This document shows, piece by piece, positions 8,379-16,137 of a DNA stretch of 43,122 nt. How positions within the stretch are numbered: position 1 is the first letter of the stretch; each line of letters starts with the position of its first letter. This DNA comes from Verrucomicrobiia bacterium (lineage in GTDB: Bacteria; Verrucomicrobiota; Verrucomicrobiia; Limisphaerales; UBA1100): positions 1 to 43,122 of the forward strand of contig JAAZZB010000075.1 in NCBI GenBank assembly GCA_014239365.1, written 5' to 3'. Below the pieces are notes generated by a model. That model worked only from the letters and a program-made list of their open reading frames with translations, was not told where the DNA came from and did no database searches. The position numbers and the translations under genes were made by a program.

Positions 8379-8758
8379 ATCTGCTCGTCGACACAAATCG
8401 TTATCGGGATTACTGCGACGGGGTCATTGAAACGCTGGAAGTGTTTCGATCTGCGGCGAGCATTTCGTTTCCGTTCATTGTATTGGGCGAATTACGCGCA
8501 GGATTTGTTTGGGGGCAGAAAGCCGAAGAAAACGAAGCACGTCTAATGGGCTTGTTACATTCTGAGCGGGTACGCACGCTCTACCCCGATGACCAAACCA
8601 CCCATCACTACGCGCGGCTGTACAATCAGTTGCGCACCCAAGGCACACCCATTCCCAGCAACGATCTCTGGATCGCCGCCTTATCTGCGCAGCACAATTT
8701 GCTTCTCTATTCGCGCGACGAACACTTCGACAAGCTACCGCAACTGGCGCGTGTGTGA
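8375..8758 (+). CDS. VapC-like PIN-domain toxin
   Basis: The product has 127 residues. The GTG at 8375 overlaps the antitoxin stop as GTGA and gives the canonical start NLLVDTNRY; the frame is open back to a TTG at 8360 but that N-terminus is poorer. The PIN-domain acidic residues are present: D6 in LVDTN, E39 in VLGELRAG, D97 in SNDLWIAA and D115 in YSRDEHFDKLP. Such proteins are Mg-dependent ribonucleases, usually cutting tRNA or rRNA, held inactive by the cognate antitoxin. Length and motif spacing are normal for VapC. The gene ends convergent with the minus-strand gene at 8829. The RNA target cannot be told from the sequence. Confidence 0.88.
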   Translation: MNLLVDTNRYRDYCDGVIETLEVFRSAASISFPFIVLGELRAGFVWGQKAEENEARLMGLLHSERVRTLYPDDQTTHHYARLYNQLRTQGTPIPSNDLWIAALSAQHNLLLYSRDEHFDKLPQLARV

Positions 8759-8828
8759 TTAGTTTTCGCCTCGCCATCCTTGATGCGTGGAACAAATAGG
8801 CAAACGCACGCGCGAAAGTTGAAGAAAT

Positions 8829-9503
8829 CTACGGCGAACGTTCTCGGTTTGTTTGCAACAGCTTTTGAAACGTCGCCGGAGCTAGCGAGGGTTGGTCAAT
8901 CCATTTGCCATAGAAGACGTGCTCCTTGTAGCGGGCCACGTCGCGATCGGCCTCCGCCTGCCAGGTTCGCGAGCGTTGTGGAGTGTTATAATAGATGGGA
9001 TTGGGATTGGCGTAGTAGGCATTTTGAATGGCAGCCAGTGCCTCCGTGCGATGGGTTTGTGGGATGCCGGTGTTATTCGAAATGGCTTTGCGCAACACTT
9101 TGAGGCTGGGCCGGTCGAAATGAAAAAAGGCGAGCCGCGAAGGTGTGCAGGAATAAATCAATTCGCGTGGAGACCGTTCGGATGCGGAGGAGCGGGCGTG
9201 GTAATGCTCCAGCTCTTCCATGACTGTGGCGGTTTTGTAGAGGCCGTCATCCACTCCGTCTTCCACCACGCGTATGACTTTGCGCGGCTTGCGATAAGGA
9301 AAATGATGGATGTATAATTTGTCGTGAACCATCAGGATAACCCCGTTCCCGTTGGGCATCCCCTTGGAGTGCTGGAGCGTGGGCACGTAAATTTTTGCGG
9401 TGGAAAGCGTTGTGCCATCCTTGAACTTCAGATTTAGCCCATTAGCGGCATGGGCAACAAACCCAATGGCGAGTATGGAAATTGACAGGAAGATACGTCT
9501 CAT
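8829..9503 (-). CDS. Exported protein of unknown function
   Basis: The product has 224 residues from the ATG at 9503, chosen because it opens a clear signal peptide (MRRIFLSISILAIGFVAHA, cut near residue 20). The frame extends upstream to 9542, but that adds residues unlike a signal peptide. The mature part starts with a beta-rich block (GLNLKFKDGTTLSTAKIYVP) similar in style to small exported SLA1/SH3-like segments, then a basic, Tyr- and His-rich region with no recognised motif. A late segment is rich in Asn/Pro/Tyr (NAYYANPNPIYYNTP). I do not recognise the family. It is divergent from the sulfatase at 9584. Confidence 0.6.
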   Translation of the reverse strand: MRRIFLSISILAIGFVAHAANGLNLKFKDGTTLSTAKIYVPTLQHSKGMPNGNGVILMVHDKLYIHHFPYRKPRKVIRVVEDGVDDGLYKTATVMEELEHYHARSSASERSPRELIYSCTPSRLAFFHFDRPSLKVLRKAISNNTGIPQTHRTEALAAIQNAYYANPNPIYYNTPQRSRTWQAEADRDVARYKEHVFYGKWIDQPSLAPATFQKLLQTNRERSP

Positions 9504-9583
9504 ACACCAACGTACCATACATTGGTGCATTGCGCTAGACAATCACGGGGTGACTGCTATTTTCTCCGCACACCAAAAGTCAC
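9504..9583. promoter_or_regulatory. Divergent control region with repeated CACCAA half-sites
   Basis: This 80-base gap separates the divergent exported protein and sulfatase genes. It holds CACCAA at 9505-9510 and 9571-9576 and its complement TTGGTG at 9522-9527; the first pair makes a 6-bp inverted repeat with an 11-base spacer. GTGACT (9550-9555) and AGTCAC (9578-9583) form another inverted repeat ending on the sulfatase start codon. No convincing -35/-10 pair was seen. A shared regulator is possible but unproven. Confidence 0.3.
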
Positions 9584-11194
9584 ATGAAAAACCGTTTATT
9601 GTCCCTAGTTGCCGCTATTTTTTCGCTGGCCTCTGTGCTCACCGCCAAGGATCAACGCCCTAACATTCTCTTCGTCTTCTCCGATGACCACGCACCGCAT
9701 GCCATCGGCGCATACAATGGTTGGTTGAAGTCGGTGAACCCAACGCCGGAAATTGATCGGCTGGCGCGGGGCGGCATGTTGTTTGAAAAAAGTTTTTGCT
9801 CCAACTCCATTTGCGGCCCAAGCCGCGCGGTGATTATGACCGGCAAGCACAGCCATAAAAATGGCTTTATGAACAACGGCAATTCCTTCAACTGGAATCA
9901 ACAGACATTTCCTAAACTGCTGCAAAAATCTGGCTACCAAACTGCAATTTACGGCAAGAGCCACCTCAAAGGTCGGCCACAGGGCTTTGATGACTGGGCT
10001 GTGCTGCCGGGACAAGGGATGTACTATAATCCGGATATTATTTTTCCGGATGGCCGGCGCAAAGTCGACGGACACTGCACGGATGTCGTCACCGATCTTG
10101 CGGTGGATTGGCTGAAAAAAAGCCGCAATAAGTCGAAGCCTTTTATGCTGATGGTGCAGCACAAGGCACCGCATCGTTGTTGGATGCCAGCGTTGCGTCA
10201 TCTGAAATTGTACAATGACAAACCCCTTCCCGAGCCCGAAACGTTGTTTGATAATTATCAGGACAACGCCCCTCCCGCGCGGCATCAGGAAATGGAGATC
10301 GATCGGCACATGGATCCGAACTACGACCTATTTGTGGATCTCACAGCGGATTTTGACGGCACGCCCATCCAACAGCGGCAGGATCGTTCTGCACGCAATA
10401 ATATGAAACGGATGACGCCCGCGCAAATGAAAGCGTGGCGCGCCCATTACGGCCCCCGCGATGAGGCGTTCCACAAGGCCAACCTCAAAGGCAAAGCGCT
10501 CGTGCGCTGGAAGTTTCAGCGGTACGCAAAAAATTATTTGCGCTGTGTGAAGGGTGTCGACGAAAGCCTCGGTCGCCTCCGCGCCACGCTCAAGGAACTG
10601 GATCTCGACGACAACACCGTCGTCATTTACAGCTCCGACCAAGGCTTCTACATCGGTGACCACGGCTGGTACGACAAGCGCTGGATGTACGAGGAATCAC
10701 TCAAAATGCCGTTCATCGTCAATTGGCCCGGCGTCACCAAACCCGGCTCGCGCGACACGCATCTCATCCAAAACCTCGACTACGCCGAAACCTTTCTCGA
10801 CATCGCCGGCGCTAAAATTCCTGCCGATATGCAGGGCCATTCGCTCGTGCCATTACTCAAAGGCCAATCGCCCAAGGACTGGCGCACCAGCATTTACTAC
10901 CACTACTACGAGTACCCCAGCTTTCATATGGTGCCCCGCCACTACGGCATCCGCACCGAGCGCTACAAGCTGATGCACTTTTATCGCTTCGGCAACGAAT
11001 GGGAAATGTACGACCTGAAAACTGACCCCGACGAATTGCAAAATCTCTACGGCAAAAAAGGCACGGCCAAGCTCGCTGCCGATTTAAAAAAACAACTGCG
11101 CGCCCTGCAAAAACATTATGAGGACGACAGCGATATTTCAGAGCAGCCGATGGAGTGGCAAAACAAAGTCCGGCCAAAGACGGCCGGACAGTGA
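9584..11194 (+). CDS. Exported S1-family sulfatase
   Basis: The product has 536 residues with a signal peptide (MKNRLLSLVAAIFSLASVLT, cut near 21). The type I sulfatase core starts at RPNILFVFSDDHAPHAIG, with metal-binding D34 and D35. The formylglycine motif is CGPSR at 77-81 (C77 in ICGPSRAVIMTGKHS), which needs a sulfatase-maturating enzyme not encoded in this window. GKSHLKG, VQHKAPHRCW and YSSDQGFYIGDHGWYDKRWM are the later conserved blocks that hold sulfate and metal. The C-terminal YRFGNEWEMYDLKTDPDELQ is the usual tail of this family. The substrate is probably a sulfated polysaccharide fragment, but the exact S1 subfamily cannot be set here. It is followed by a hairpin and a heptamer array, and converges on the SASA esterase gene. 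Confidence 0.92.
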   Translation: MKNRLLSLVAAIFSLASVLTAKDQRPNILFVFSDDHAPHAIGAYNGWLKSVNPTPEIDRLARGGMLFEKSFCSNSICGPSRAVIMTGKHSHKNGFMNNGNSFNWNQQTFPKLLQKSGYQTAIYGKSHLKGRPQGFDDWAVLPGQGMYYNPDIIFPDGRRKVDGHCTDVVTDLAVDWLKKSRNKSKPFMLMVQHKAPHRCWMPALRHLKLYNDKPLPEPETLFDNYQDNAPPARHQEMEIDRHMDPNYDLFVDLTADFDGTPIQQRQDRSARNNMKRMTPAQMKAWRAHYGPRDEAFHKANLKGKALVRWKFQRYAKNYLRCVKGVDESLGRLRATLKELDLDDNTVVIYSSDQGFYIGDHGWYDKRWMYEESLKMPFIVNWPGVTKPGSRDTHLIQNLDYAETFLDIAGAKIPADMQGHSLVPLLKGQSPKDWRTSIYYHYYEYPSFHMVPRHYGIRTERYKLMHFYRFGNEWEMYDLKTDPDELQNLYGKKGTAKLAADLKKQLRALQKHYEDDSDISEQPMEWQNKVRPKTAGQ

Positions 11195-11196
11195 AT

Positions 11197-11230
11197 AGGG
11201 AATAGTGAGTGGTGGAAACCACTATTCCCT
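11197..11230. terminator. Hairpin after the sulfatase gene
   Basis: AGGGAATAGTG (11197-11207) and CACTATTCCCT (11220-11230) form a perfect 11-bp inverted repeat with a 12-base loop, starting 2 bases after the sulfatase stop. There is no T-run, so it may be a Rho-type or structural end, or simply a by-product of the adjoining heptamer repeat, whose first variant unit forms its right arm. Confidence 0.4.
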
Positions 11231-11300
11231 ACTCCCTACTCCCTACTCCCTACTCCCTACTCCCTACTCCCTACTCCCTACTCCCTACTCCCTATTCCCT
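11224..11300. repeat. Heptamer tandem array ACTCCCT, 11 units
   Basis: Nine exact copies of ACTCCCT (11231-11293) are flanked on each side by one ATTCCCT variant (11224-11230 and 11294-11300), giving 77 bases of perfect 7-base periodicity. The minus strand reads GGGAGTAGGGAGTA, that is GGG tracts spaced by four bases, the pattern of an intramolecular G-quadruplex. The array lies between the stop codons of the convergent sulfatase and SASA esterase genes. The open frame across it is low complexity and not treated as a gene. Confidence 0.9.
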
Positions 11301-11313
11301 ACTCACTCCACAA

Positions 11314-12456
11314 TCATTTCCCCTTGCGCAATTCCAGCATCGTCTCGCCGAAGGCGCGGCCGATTTTCGAAAACGTGATCGTGCTGCCGAGATAATGATA
11401 AGGCCGGTCGGACCCGATTTTTTTCCATGCCTCGAAGTTGTCGCGCCATGTGGGATAAGCCGCATCGGCTTTTTTGTCCCAGTAAACATCCGTCGGGATC
11501 GCTTTCACATTGCCTTTAAATGCGGCGATGTCGTTCATCGACAACTGCGCGGCCTTTACGAGGACCATATTGCCTTGCGCTTCCTTGAATCCATTTTGGC
11601 CCATGAGACCGATGACGAAGGGCAGCTTGGGCGACTTCAAATCTTTGCGCACGTCGCGGATGAAGTTCGCCATGTTCGCTGCGTACTCATCCTGAAATCC
11701 GTTGTACATATCGTTCCAACCTTGGAACCAAACGAAGCCGGCCAGCTCATAGCCACGCCCGTCGTATTCCGGAAAGCGCTGCTTGAATTCCTTCAGCGTC
11801 ACTTCAATCTCCGCCATCATCAGCCGATAATAATGGCCGTAACTTTCGACCACTTGTTTGCGATACTCGTCCGCCTTGGCTTTGCGAATGGCGTCGAGTG
11901 ACGCGCTGCTCTTTTCCTCAATCTCCTTGCGCGTGATTTTCGGGTTATCCTTCTTCGCCCTATTCCATTCGTTGCGGATGATTTTGTTGTATTCGCCCTT
12001 GCACATATTCTCCACAAACTCCGCAATCTTTTCCTTGGACTGCAGCCCCGAACTCGGCGGCCGGAAATCGCGCCCAATACTTTTGCCGCCCCACGCCGTT
12101 TTGATGATGAGCACCGGCTCGGCGTAGTGATTGCCCACCGTGTTGCCAAACTCCAGCTCCGGCCCAATCTTGCCCGGCGAGCCGTAGCCCACCGTCAACT
12201 TGCCACGCCGATTCAGATAATTAATCCAAACATCACCTCGCTCGATATATTTCCCGTCCTTGTGCAAGTGCGCAAAAAAAGCCTTCGTCTCCGGCGCCTT
12301 GATTTGATGATTCAGCAACGGATCAATCCCGCCCTTCCCCTCCATATTCGATTGCCCCGCAAGGATGAACACCTTCACCAACTTCTTCTCCGCCACGGCG
12401 GAAAAATGCAAAACGCAAACGAGAGTGAACAAGAGAATTTGTTTCAAAGAGTTCAT
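11314..12456 (-). CDS. Exported SASA-type carbohydrate esterase (sialate O-acetylesterase-like)
   Basis: The product has 380 residues from the ATG at 12456, which gives a signal peptide (MNSLKQILLFTLVCVLHFSA). A TTG three codons upstream is also in frame. The SGNH/GDSL-like esterase start KVFILAGQSNMEGKGG carries nucleophile S36 in GQSNM; AWGGKSIGRDFRPPSSG and GFVWFQGWNDMYN are the oxyanion and third-block motifs of the SASA domain (carbohydrate esterase family 6 / sialate O-acetylesterase group). A late HYLGS could supply the catalytic His. Such enzymes remove acetyl groups from xylan or other glycans, in keeping with the convergent sulfatase. A charged helical insert (about 135-195) is longer than usual. 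The gene ends 13 bases from the heptamer array. Confidence 0.85.
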   Translation of the reverse strand: MNSLKQILLFTLVCVLHFSAVAEKKLVKVFILAGQSNMEGKGGIDPLLNHQIKAPETKAFFAHLHKDGKYIERGDVWINYLNRRGKLTVGYGSPGKIGPELEFGNTVGNHYAEPVLIIKTAWGGKSIGRDFRPPSSGLQSKEKIAEFVENMCKGEYNKIIRNEWNRAKKDNPKITRKEIEEKSSASLDAIRKAKADEYRKQVVESYGHYYRLMMAEIEVTLKEFKQRFPEYDGRGYELAGFVWFQGWNDMYNGFQDEYAANMANFIRDVRKDLKSPKLPFVIGLMGQNGFKEAQGNMVLVKAAQLSMNDIAAFKGNVKAIPTDVYWDKKADAAYPTWRDNFEAWKKIGSDRPYHYLGSTITFSKIGRAFGETMLELRKGK

Positions 12457-12567
12457 AGTGCGCAAAGGCTAGCGAACCCCCACCCACCCGCAAGCGAAAA
12501 CGTGTTCACTGCGGACTCCGCACAACATTGAACAGTCGCGCACCGAGGCAGGGCCAATTCTCCAAAA

Positions 12568-12657
12568 GCGCCAAAGGCGCGGTCCCATATTAGCCTAGGG
12601 CAACGCCCTAGGAACACATCACCAAAAAACAGCGGAGCCCTGAAGGGGCGGCACATC
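12568..12657. repeat. Multi-hairpin intergenic repeat (REP-like)
   Basis: This element lies in the 287-base gap 12457-12743. It holds three stems in a row: GCGCC-AAA-GGCGC (12568-12580), CCTAGGGC-AAC-GCCCTAGG (12594-12612), and GCCC-TGAAG-GGGC near 12638-12650, followed by GGCACATCCCC. The order resembles a widespread intergenic REP-type repeat remembered from Planctomycetes, Verrucomicrobia and relatives; the resemblance is from memory, not from a search. I see no gene in the rest of the gap. Confidence 0.6.
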
Positions 12658-12743
12658 CCCGCCATCAAACCCCTTCTCCCAACATCCCCTCACGCATTCA
12701 GACGTTGAACCTGAATCATTTTTTCGGCAGAATATTGCCGGTA

Positions 12744-12968
12744 ATGAACGAACACGACGAAACGGAATCCTTTCGCGAGCAATGCCGCCGGCAGATGGAT
12801 CGCCCGCTGGAGGCCCGGATGAAGTATGCTTTCTGCCGCGTCTACCGGCCGGTGTTGGATGACGTGCCGGTCCGCGTGTTTGACACCACCAAAGAATACC
12901 GCGAATGGTGCGCGGAAAACCTGCCTGCCTATCTCGGCTTCCAACCCGCTGTGGATGAAACCGAATAA
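12744..12968 (+). CDS. Small protein paired with a nucleotidyltransferase
   Basis: The product has 74 residues from the ATG at 12744. It is acidic and Arg-rich with no membrane segment (MNEHDETESFREQCRRQMDR, then VRVFDTTKEYREWCAENLPA). I do not recognise the family. Its stop overlaps the start of the nucleotidyltransferase-like gene (TAATG at 12966-12970), so the two are translationally coupled. Small genes just upstream of MNT-type nucleotidyltransferases are often the partner of a toxin-antitoxin pair, so that role is suggested by context alone. Confidence 0.65.
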   Translation: MNEHDETESFREQCRRQMDRPLEARMKYAFCRVYRPVLDDVPVRVFDTTKEYREWCAENLPAYLGFQPAVDETE

Positions 12969-13444
12969 TGGATCGGCCAGCCTTTAATCCACTTCAGGCC
13001 CAGGAGGTTGCGGCCGCCTTCAGTCGGGCTGGAGTAGATTACTTGTTCATCGGCAAGGGCGCGGCCATTCTGCTCGGCTTTCCCGGCACCACGCAGGATG
13101 TGGATGTGTTTCCCGCCAAGACCGAGGAGAACGGTCGACGTATTGTCACGGCGCTGGGCGAATTGGGTTTCGAGCTGGGTGAAACTACCGAAGCTGAAAT
13201 CATCAGCGGCAAGGACTTTGTTCAACTAAAATTCGGGCCATTCGATATTAATTTGGTATTCGCACCGGACGGCATTGAAACGTTTGAGGAAGCCAAGGCC
13301 CGAGCCATTCAAGAAGGGCCATTCCCGGTTGCCAATCTCCGCGACATCATCGCCAGCAAAAAGGCCAGCGGCAGGAAGAAGGACAAGCTCGACCTTGAGT
13401 TGCTGGAATTATTCCGGATCGAATTTGAAGCCCGCCAAAAGTAG
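12968..13444 (+). CDS. Nucleotidyltransferase-fold protein
   Basis: The product has 158 residues. The fold is recognisable from YLFIGKGAAILLGFPGTTQD then DVDVF (44-48), a GG/GK-x9-DxD-like arrangement found in nucleotidyltransferases of the DUF6036/AbiEii/MNT kind, and a third acidic strand (PFDINLVFAPDGIETFEEA). The C-terminus is basic and helical (RDIIASKKASGRKKDKLDLE). Such proteins can act as toxins or antitoxins by nucleotide transfer to tRNA or to the partner protein. It is translationally coupled to the 74-residue protein before it. Which partner is toxic cannot be told. Confidence 0.75.
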   Translation: MDRPAFNPLQAQEVAAAFSRAGVDYLFIGKGAAILLGFPGTTQDVDVFPAKTEENGRRIVTALGELGFELGETTEAEIISGKDFVQLKFGPFDINLVFAPDGIETFEEAKARAIQEGPFPVANLRDIIASKKASGRKKDKLDLELLELFRIEFEARQK

Positions 13445-13447
13445 CCT

Positions 13448-14563
13448 GTGAAATTTTTCTATCTTACCTTCCTGCTAGTGTTCTCCCCCTCCGCCGTCAC
13501 GTTGCCGGAGGCGGTGGACACCGCGATGCAGGATGAAATGAAGCAACAGGAATTGGTGGGCCTCGCCGTGGGCGTGATTCAGAACAGGCGCGTTGAATAT
13601 GTGCGTGGTTTTGGCTGGGCGGATCGCGAGCGGAAGGTGCCGGTGACGCGGCAAACTCTGTTTCGTTGGGCTTCCATTTCCAAAAGCCTCACAGGCGTGG
13701 CGTCGATGCAACTTTGGGAAAAAGGAAAACTGGATTTGAACGCGGACGTGCGGCGGTATGTGCCGGAGTTTCCCGCGAAGCCCACGCCCATTTCGATACG
13801 GCATTTGCTCTGCCATCAAGGCGGCATTGTGCATTACTCAAACGGGCCAATGGTGGTGACAGTGCGCGGGTATGAACAGGCTAATCCATTTAAAAATGTG
13901 GTGTTAGCGCTGGATACGTTTAAGCGTTCGCCATTGGTCAATGCGCCCGGCGAAAAATATGCGTACACGACGCACGGTTTTATTTTGCTGAGCGCTGCGG
14001 TGGAGCGCGCGGGGAAACAAAAATTCGCGCTGCAAGTGCGCGATCGTATTGCCAAGCCGCTCGGAATGACCACGCTGCAGCCGGATTATCAGTGGATGCA
14101 AATCCCCAATCGCGCCGTGGGCTATCGCAAGCGCGATGGCAAAGTGGTGGTGAGTACGGACACGGACGTGAGCTGGAAACTCGCCGGCGGCGGTTTCATT
14201 TCGAACATCGACGACCTTGCGAAGTTTGCCGCCGGTTTACTAAACGGAAAATTGGTGAAGCCCGCCACGCGCGCCAAAATGTGGACCCAACAAAAAACCA
14301 ATAACGGCCAGCTCACCGGCTACGGTCTCGGCTTCAGTTTCAAGCAATACGAAAAGGGTGAGCTATCTAGCTGGAAGGCGAACCGAACGGCAGTTGTGTT
14401 AATCGGCCACAGCGGCGCGCAGGAAAAGACCCGCACGTATATGATTCTCTGGCCCGCGCAAAAAACGGCCGTGGTGGCGATGACCAATTCCGAGCACGCC
14501 AATATCAACCAACTCACCGGCCGCTTGCTCTCGATTGTGTGGCCACCGGAGCCTTCGCGTTGA
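13448..14563 (+). CDS. Exported beta-lactamase-like serine hydrolase
   Basis: The product has 371 residues starting at GTG 13448, 3 bases after the preceding stop. A short signal peptide (MKFFYLTFLLVFSPSA) is followed by a class C beta-lactamase/DD-peptidase-like domain: SISK at 76-79 gives the nucleophile S76 and K79, YAYTTHGF (Y173) sits where the Y-x-N motif is expected but has Thr in place of Asn, and GHSGAQ near the end replaces the KTG box. VGLAVGVIQNRRVEYVRGFG and HLLCHQGGI are typical family blocks. The substrate may be an ester or peptide rather than a beta-lactam. It may be co-transcribed with the nucleotidyltransferase pair because of the short gap, but is functionally unlike it. 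Confidence 0.82.
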   Translation: MKFFYLTFLLVFSPSAVTLPEAVDTAMQDEMKQQELVGLAVGVIQNRRVEYVRGFGWADRERKVPVTRQTLFRWASISKSLTGVASMQLWEKGKLDLNADVRRYVPEFPAKPTPISIRHLLCHQGGIVHYSNGPMVVTVRGYEQANPFKNVVLALDTFKRSPLVNAPGEKYAYTTHGFILLSAAVERAGKQKFALQVRDRIAKPLGMTTLQPDYQWMQIPNRAVGYRKRDGKVVVSTDTDVSWKLAGGGFISNIDDLAKFAAGLLNGKLVKPATRAKMWTQQKTNNGQLTGYGLGFSFKQYEKGELSSWKANRTAVVLIGHSGAQEKTRTYMILWPAQKTAVVAMTNSEHANINQLTGRLLSIVWPPEPSR

Positions 14564-14579
14564 GTAACTCTTCGGACGA

Positions 14580-14632
14580 GTCGGACGGTTTCTCCGAAAC
14601 CGCCTTGGCGCGCTCGGAGAGCACGCCCTACC
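14580..14632 (-). repeat. Two-hairpin palindromic repeat, copy A
   Basis: On the minus strand this starts GGTAGGGCG at 14632 and holds two stems, one around CTCTCCGAG and one GGCGGTTTC-GGA-GAAACCGTCC. Its first 26 bases are identical to copy B at 16568, which lies in the opposite orientation. The far end is degenerate (GTCGGAC rather than CGCCCTACC complement). It fills most of the gap between the convergent serine hydrolase and DUF1501 genes. Confidence 0.75.
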
Positions 14633-14638
14633 TTTCAG

Positions 14639-16060
14639 CTATGCCAAAATATCGTTGATCACCTCGCCGTGCACGTCGGTGAGGCGCATGTCGCGGCTGC
14701 TGAAGCGGAGAGTGAGCTTGGTGTGATCCATTCCCAACAGGTGCAACATCGTGGCGTGGAGGTCGTGGATTTCGAGTTTCTTGTCGATGGCTTTGTAACC
14801 ATAATCGTCAGTAGCGCCGTGTGTCATCCCGCCTTTCACCCCGCCGCCGGCCATCCATAGACTGAAGCCGTACGGATTGTGATCACGACCGTTGCCGCCT
14901 TGAGCGAAGGGGGTGCGGCCGAATTCACCCATCCACACGACGAGCGTGCTGTCGAGCAGCCCGCGGCTTTCGAGATCCTGCAACAGCGCGCCGATGCCTT
15001 GGTCGACGGATTTGGCGTTCTTGGTGTGGCCGTCAACAAGGCCACCGTGTTGATCCCAGCGATCGCCGTTGCCGCCGGGGCAAGTGAGCTCGATGAACCG
15101 CACGCCGCGCTCGACAAGCCGCCGCGCGATGAGGCAGTTGCGGCCAAAGGTGGCGGTGTTTTTGAAACTAGCATCGAGGCCGTACAATTTTTGGGTGGCG
15201 TCGGTTTCGCCTTTGAGATCGGTCAACTCCGGCACGGCGCTTTGCATTCGAAAGGCTAGCTCGTGATTGGCGATGGCCGATTCGATTTGGTCCAGTTGAC
15301 CCAGCCGATCCACCACGCCGGCGTCGAGTGCGCGCAACAGATTCAATTTATTTTGCTGCAGCTCCGGCGTGCGTTCGGTGCGGACGATGTTGGCCAGCGG
15401 CTTGGCGCCGTATTTGAAAATGCTGCCCTGATATGCGGCGGGCAAAAAGCCATTGGAAAAACAACCGAGCCCGCCGGGCGGAATGAGCCCGCCATTGAGC
15501 ACAACAAAGCCCGGCAGATTTTGGTTCACCGAACCAAGGCCGTAATTAAACCAAGCCCCCATGCTCGGCCGGCCGACTTGGCCGAAGCCGGTGTGCAAAA
15601 AATAATTGGCGGTGGTGTGCTCAGAAAAATTCGAGGTCATCGAGCGGATCACGCACAACTTGTCCGCGTGCTTGGCCACGTACGGGAAAAGATCGCTGAT
15701 GGGGATGCCGGCTTGGCCGTAGTTTTTAAACTTCCACGGACTGCCAAGCGTTTTGCCTCGGCTATTGAACTGCGTGGCCTCCATCTTGAGCCCGAAGGGC
15801 TTGCCGTTTTCCTTCGTGAGCCGCGGCTTGGGGTCAAAGGTGTCCACGCTCGATGGGCCGCCATCCATGTAGAGAAAAATGATGCTCTTCGCTTTGGGCG
15901 CGAAATGCGGCGGCTTGGGCGCGAGCGGATTGGCCGGCTTGGCGCGCGCCTCATCCGCCAGCAATGACGCCAGCGCCACCCCGCCAAACCCATTGGCACA
16001 ACGCGCCAGCATCGCGCGCCGTGAAAGAGTTGGTTCCGAAAACTGCCCGCAATGGTGCAT
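14639..16060 (-). CDS. DUF1501 family exported protein
   Basis: The product has 473 residues from the ATG at 16060; a TTG at 16081 would add seven. The N-terminus has a Tat-like LSRRAMLARCANGFGG followed by VALASLL, so export in folded form is likely. The alkaline-phosphatase-superfamily-like DUF1501 blocks are clear: KAKSIIFLYMDGGPSSVDTF, CVIRSMTSNFSEHTTANYF, GVRFIELTCPGGNGDRWDQH and STLVVWMGEFGRTPFAQGG. The family is abundant in Planctomycetes and Verrucomicrobia, usually beside a DUF1549/DUF1553 gene, and its reaction is unknown. Here it stands alone, bracketed by copies A and B of the palindromic repeat together with the DUF1801 gene. Confidence 0.9.
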   Translation of the reverse strand: MHHCGQFSEPTLSRRAMLARCANGFGGVALASLLADEARAKPANPLAPKPPHFAPKAKSIIFLYMDGGPSSVDTFDPKPRLTKENGKPFGLKMEATQFNSRGKTLGSPWKFKNYGQAGIPISDLFPYVAKHADKLCVIRSMTSNFSEHTTANYFLHTGFGQVGRPSMGAWFNYGLGSVNQNLPGFVVLNGGLIPPGGLGCFSNGFLPAAYQGSIFKYGAKPLANIVRTERTPELQQNKLNLLRALDAGVVDRLGQLDQIESAIANHELAFRMQSAVPELTDLKGETDATQKLYGLDASFKNTATFGRNCLIARRLVERGVRFIELTCPGGNGDRWDQHGGLVDGHTKNAKSVDQGIGALLQDLESRGLLDSTLVVWMGEFGRTPFAQGGNGRDHNPYGFSLWMAGGGVKGGMTHGATDDYGYKAIDKKLEIHDLHATMLHLLGMDHTKLTLRFSSRDMRLTDVHGEVINDILA

Positions 16061-16137
16061 CGATGGATTGTAACGGCTCAAATTCAGGTGACTAGTTTTT
16101 TAGTGCCACGCAACGGAGACTATGTTTGGCTTGGCAA

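Noticed and set aside
11224-11300. Heptamer array as a CRISPR
   Set aside because: Units are 7 bases with no spacers and no cas genes are present.
11209-11901. Open plus-strand frame through the heptamer array
   Set aside because: It starts with repeats of YSLLPTP from the array and continues antisense to the SASA esterase; no independent coding signal.
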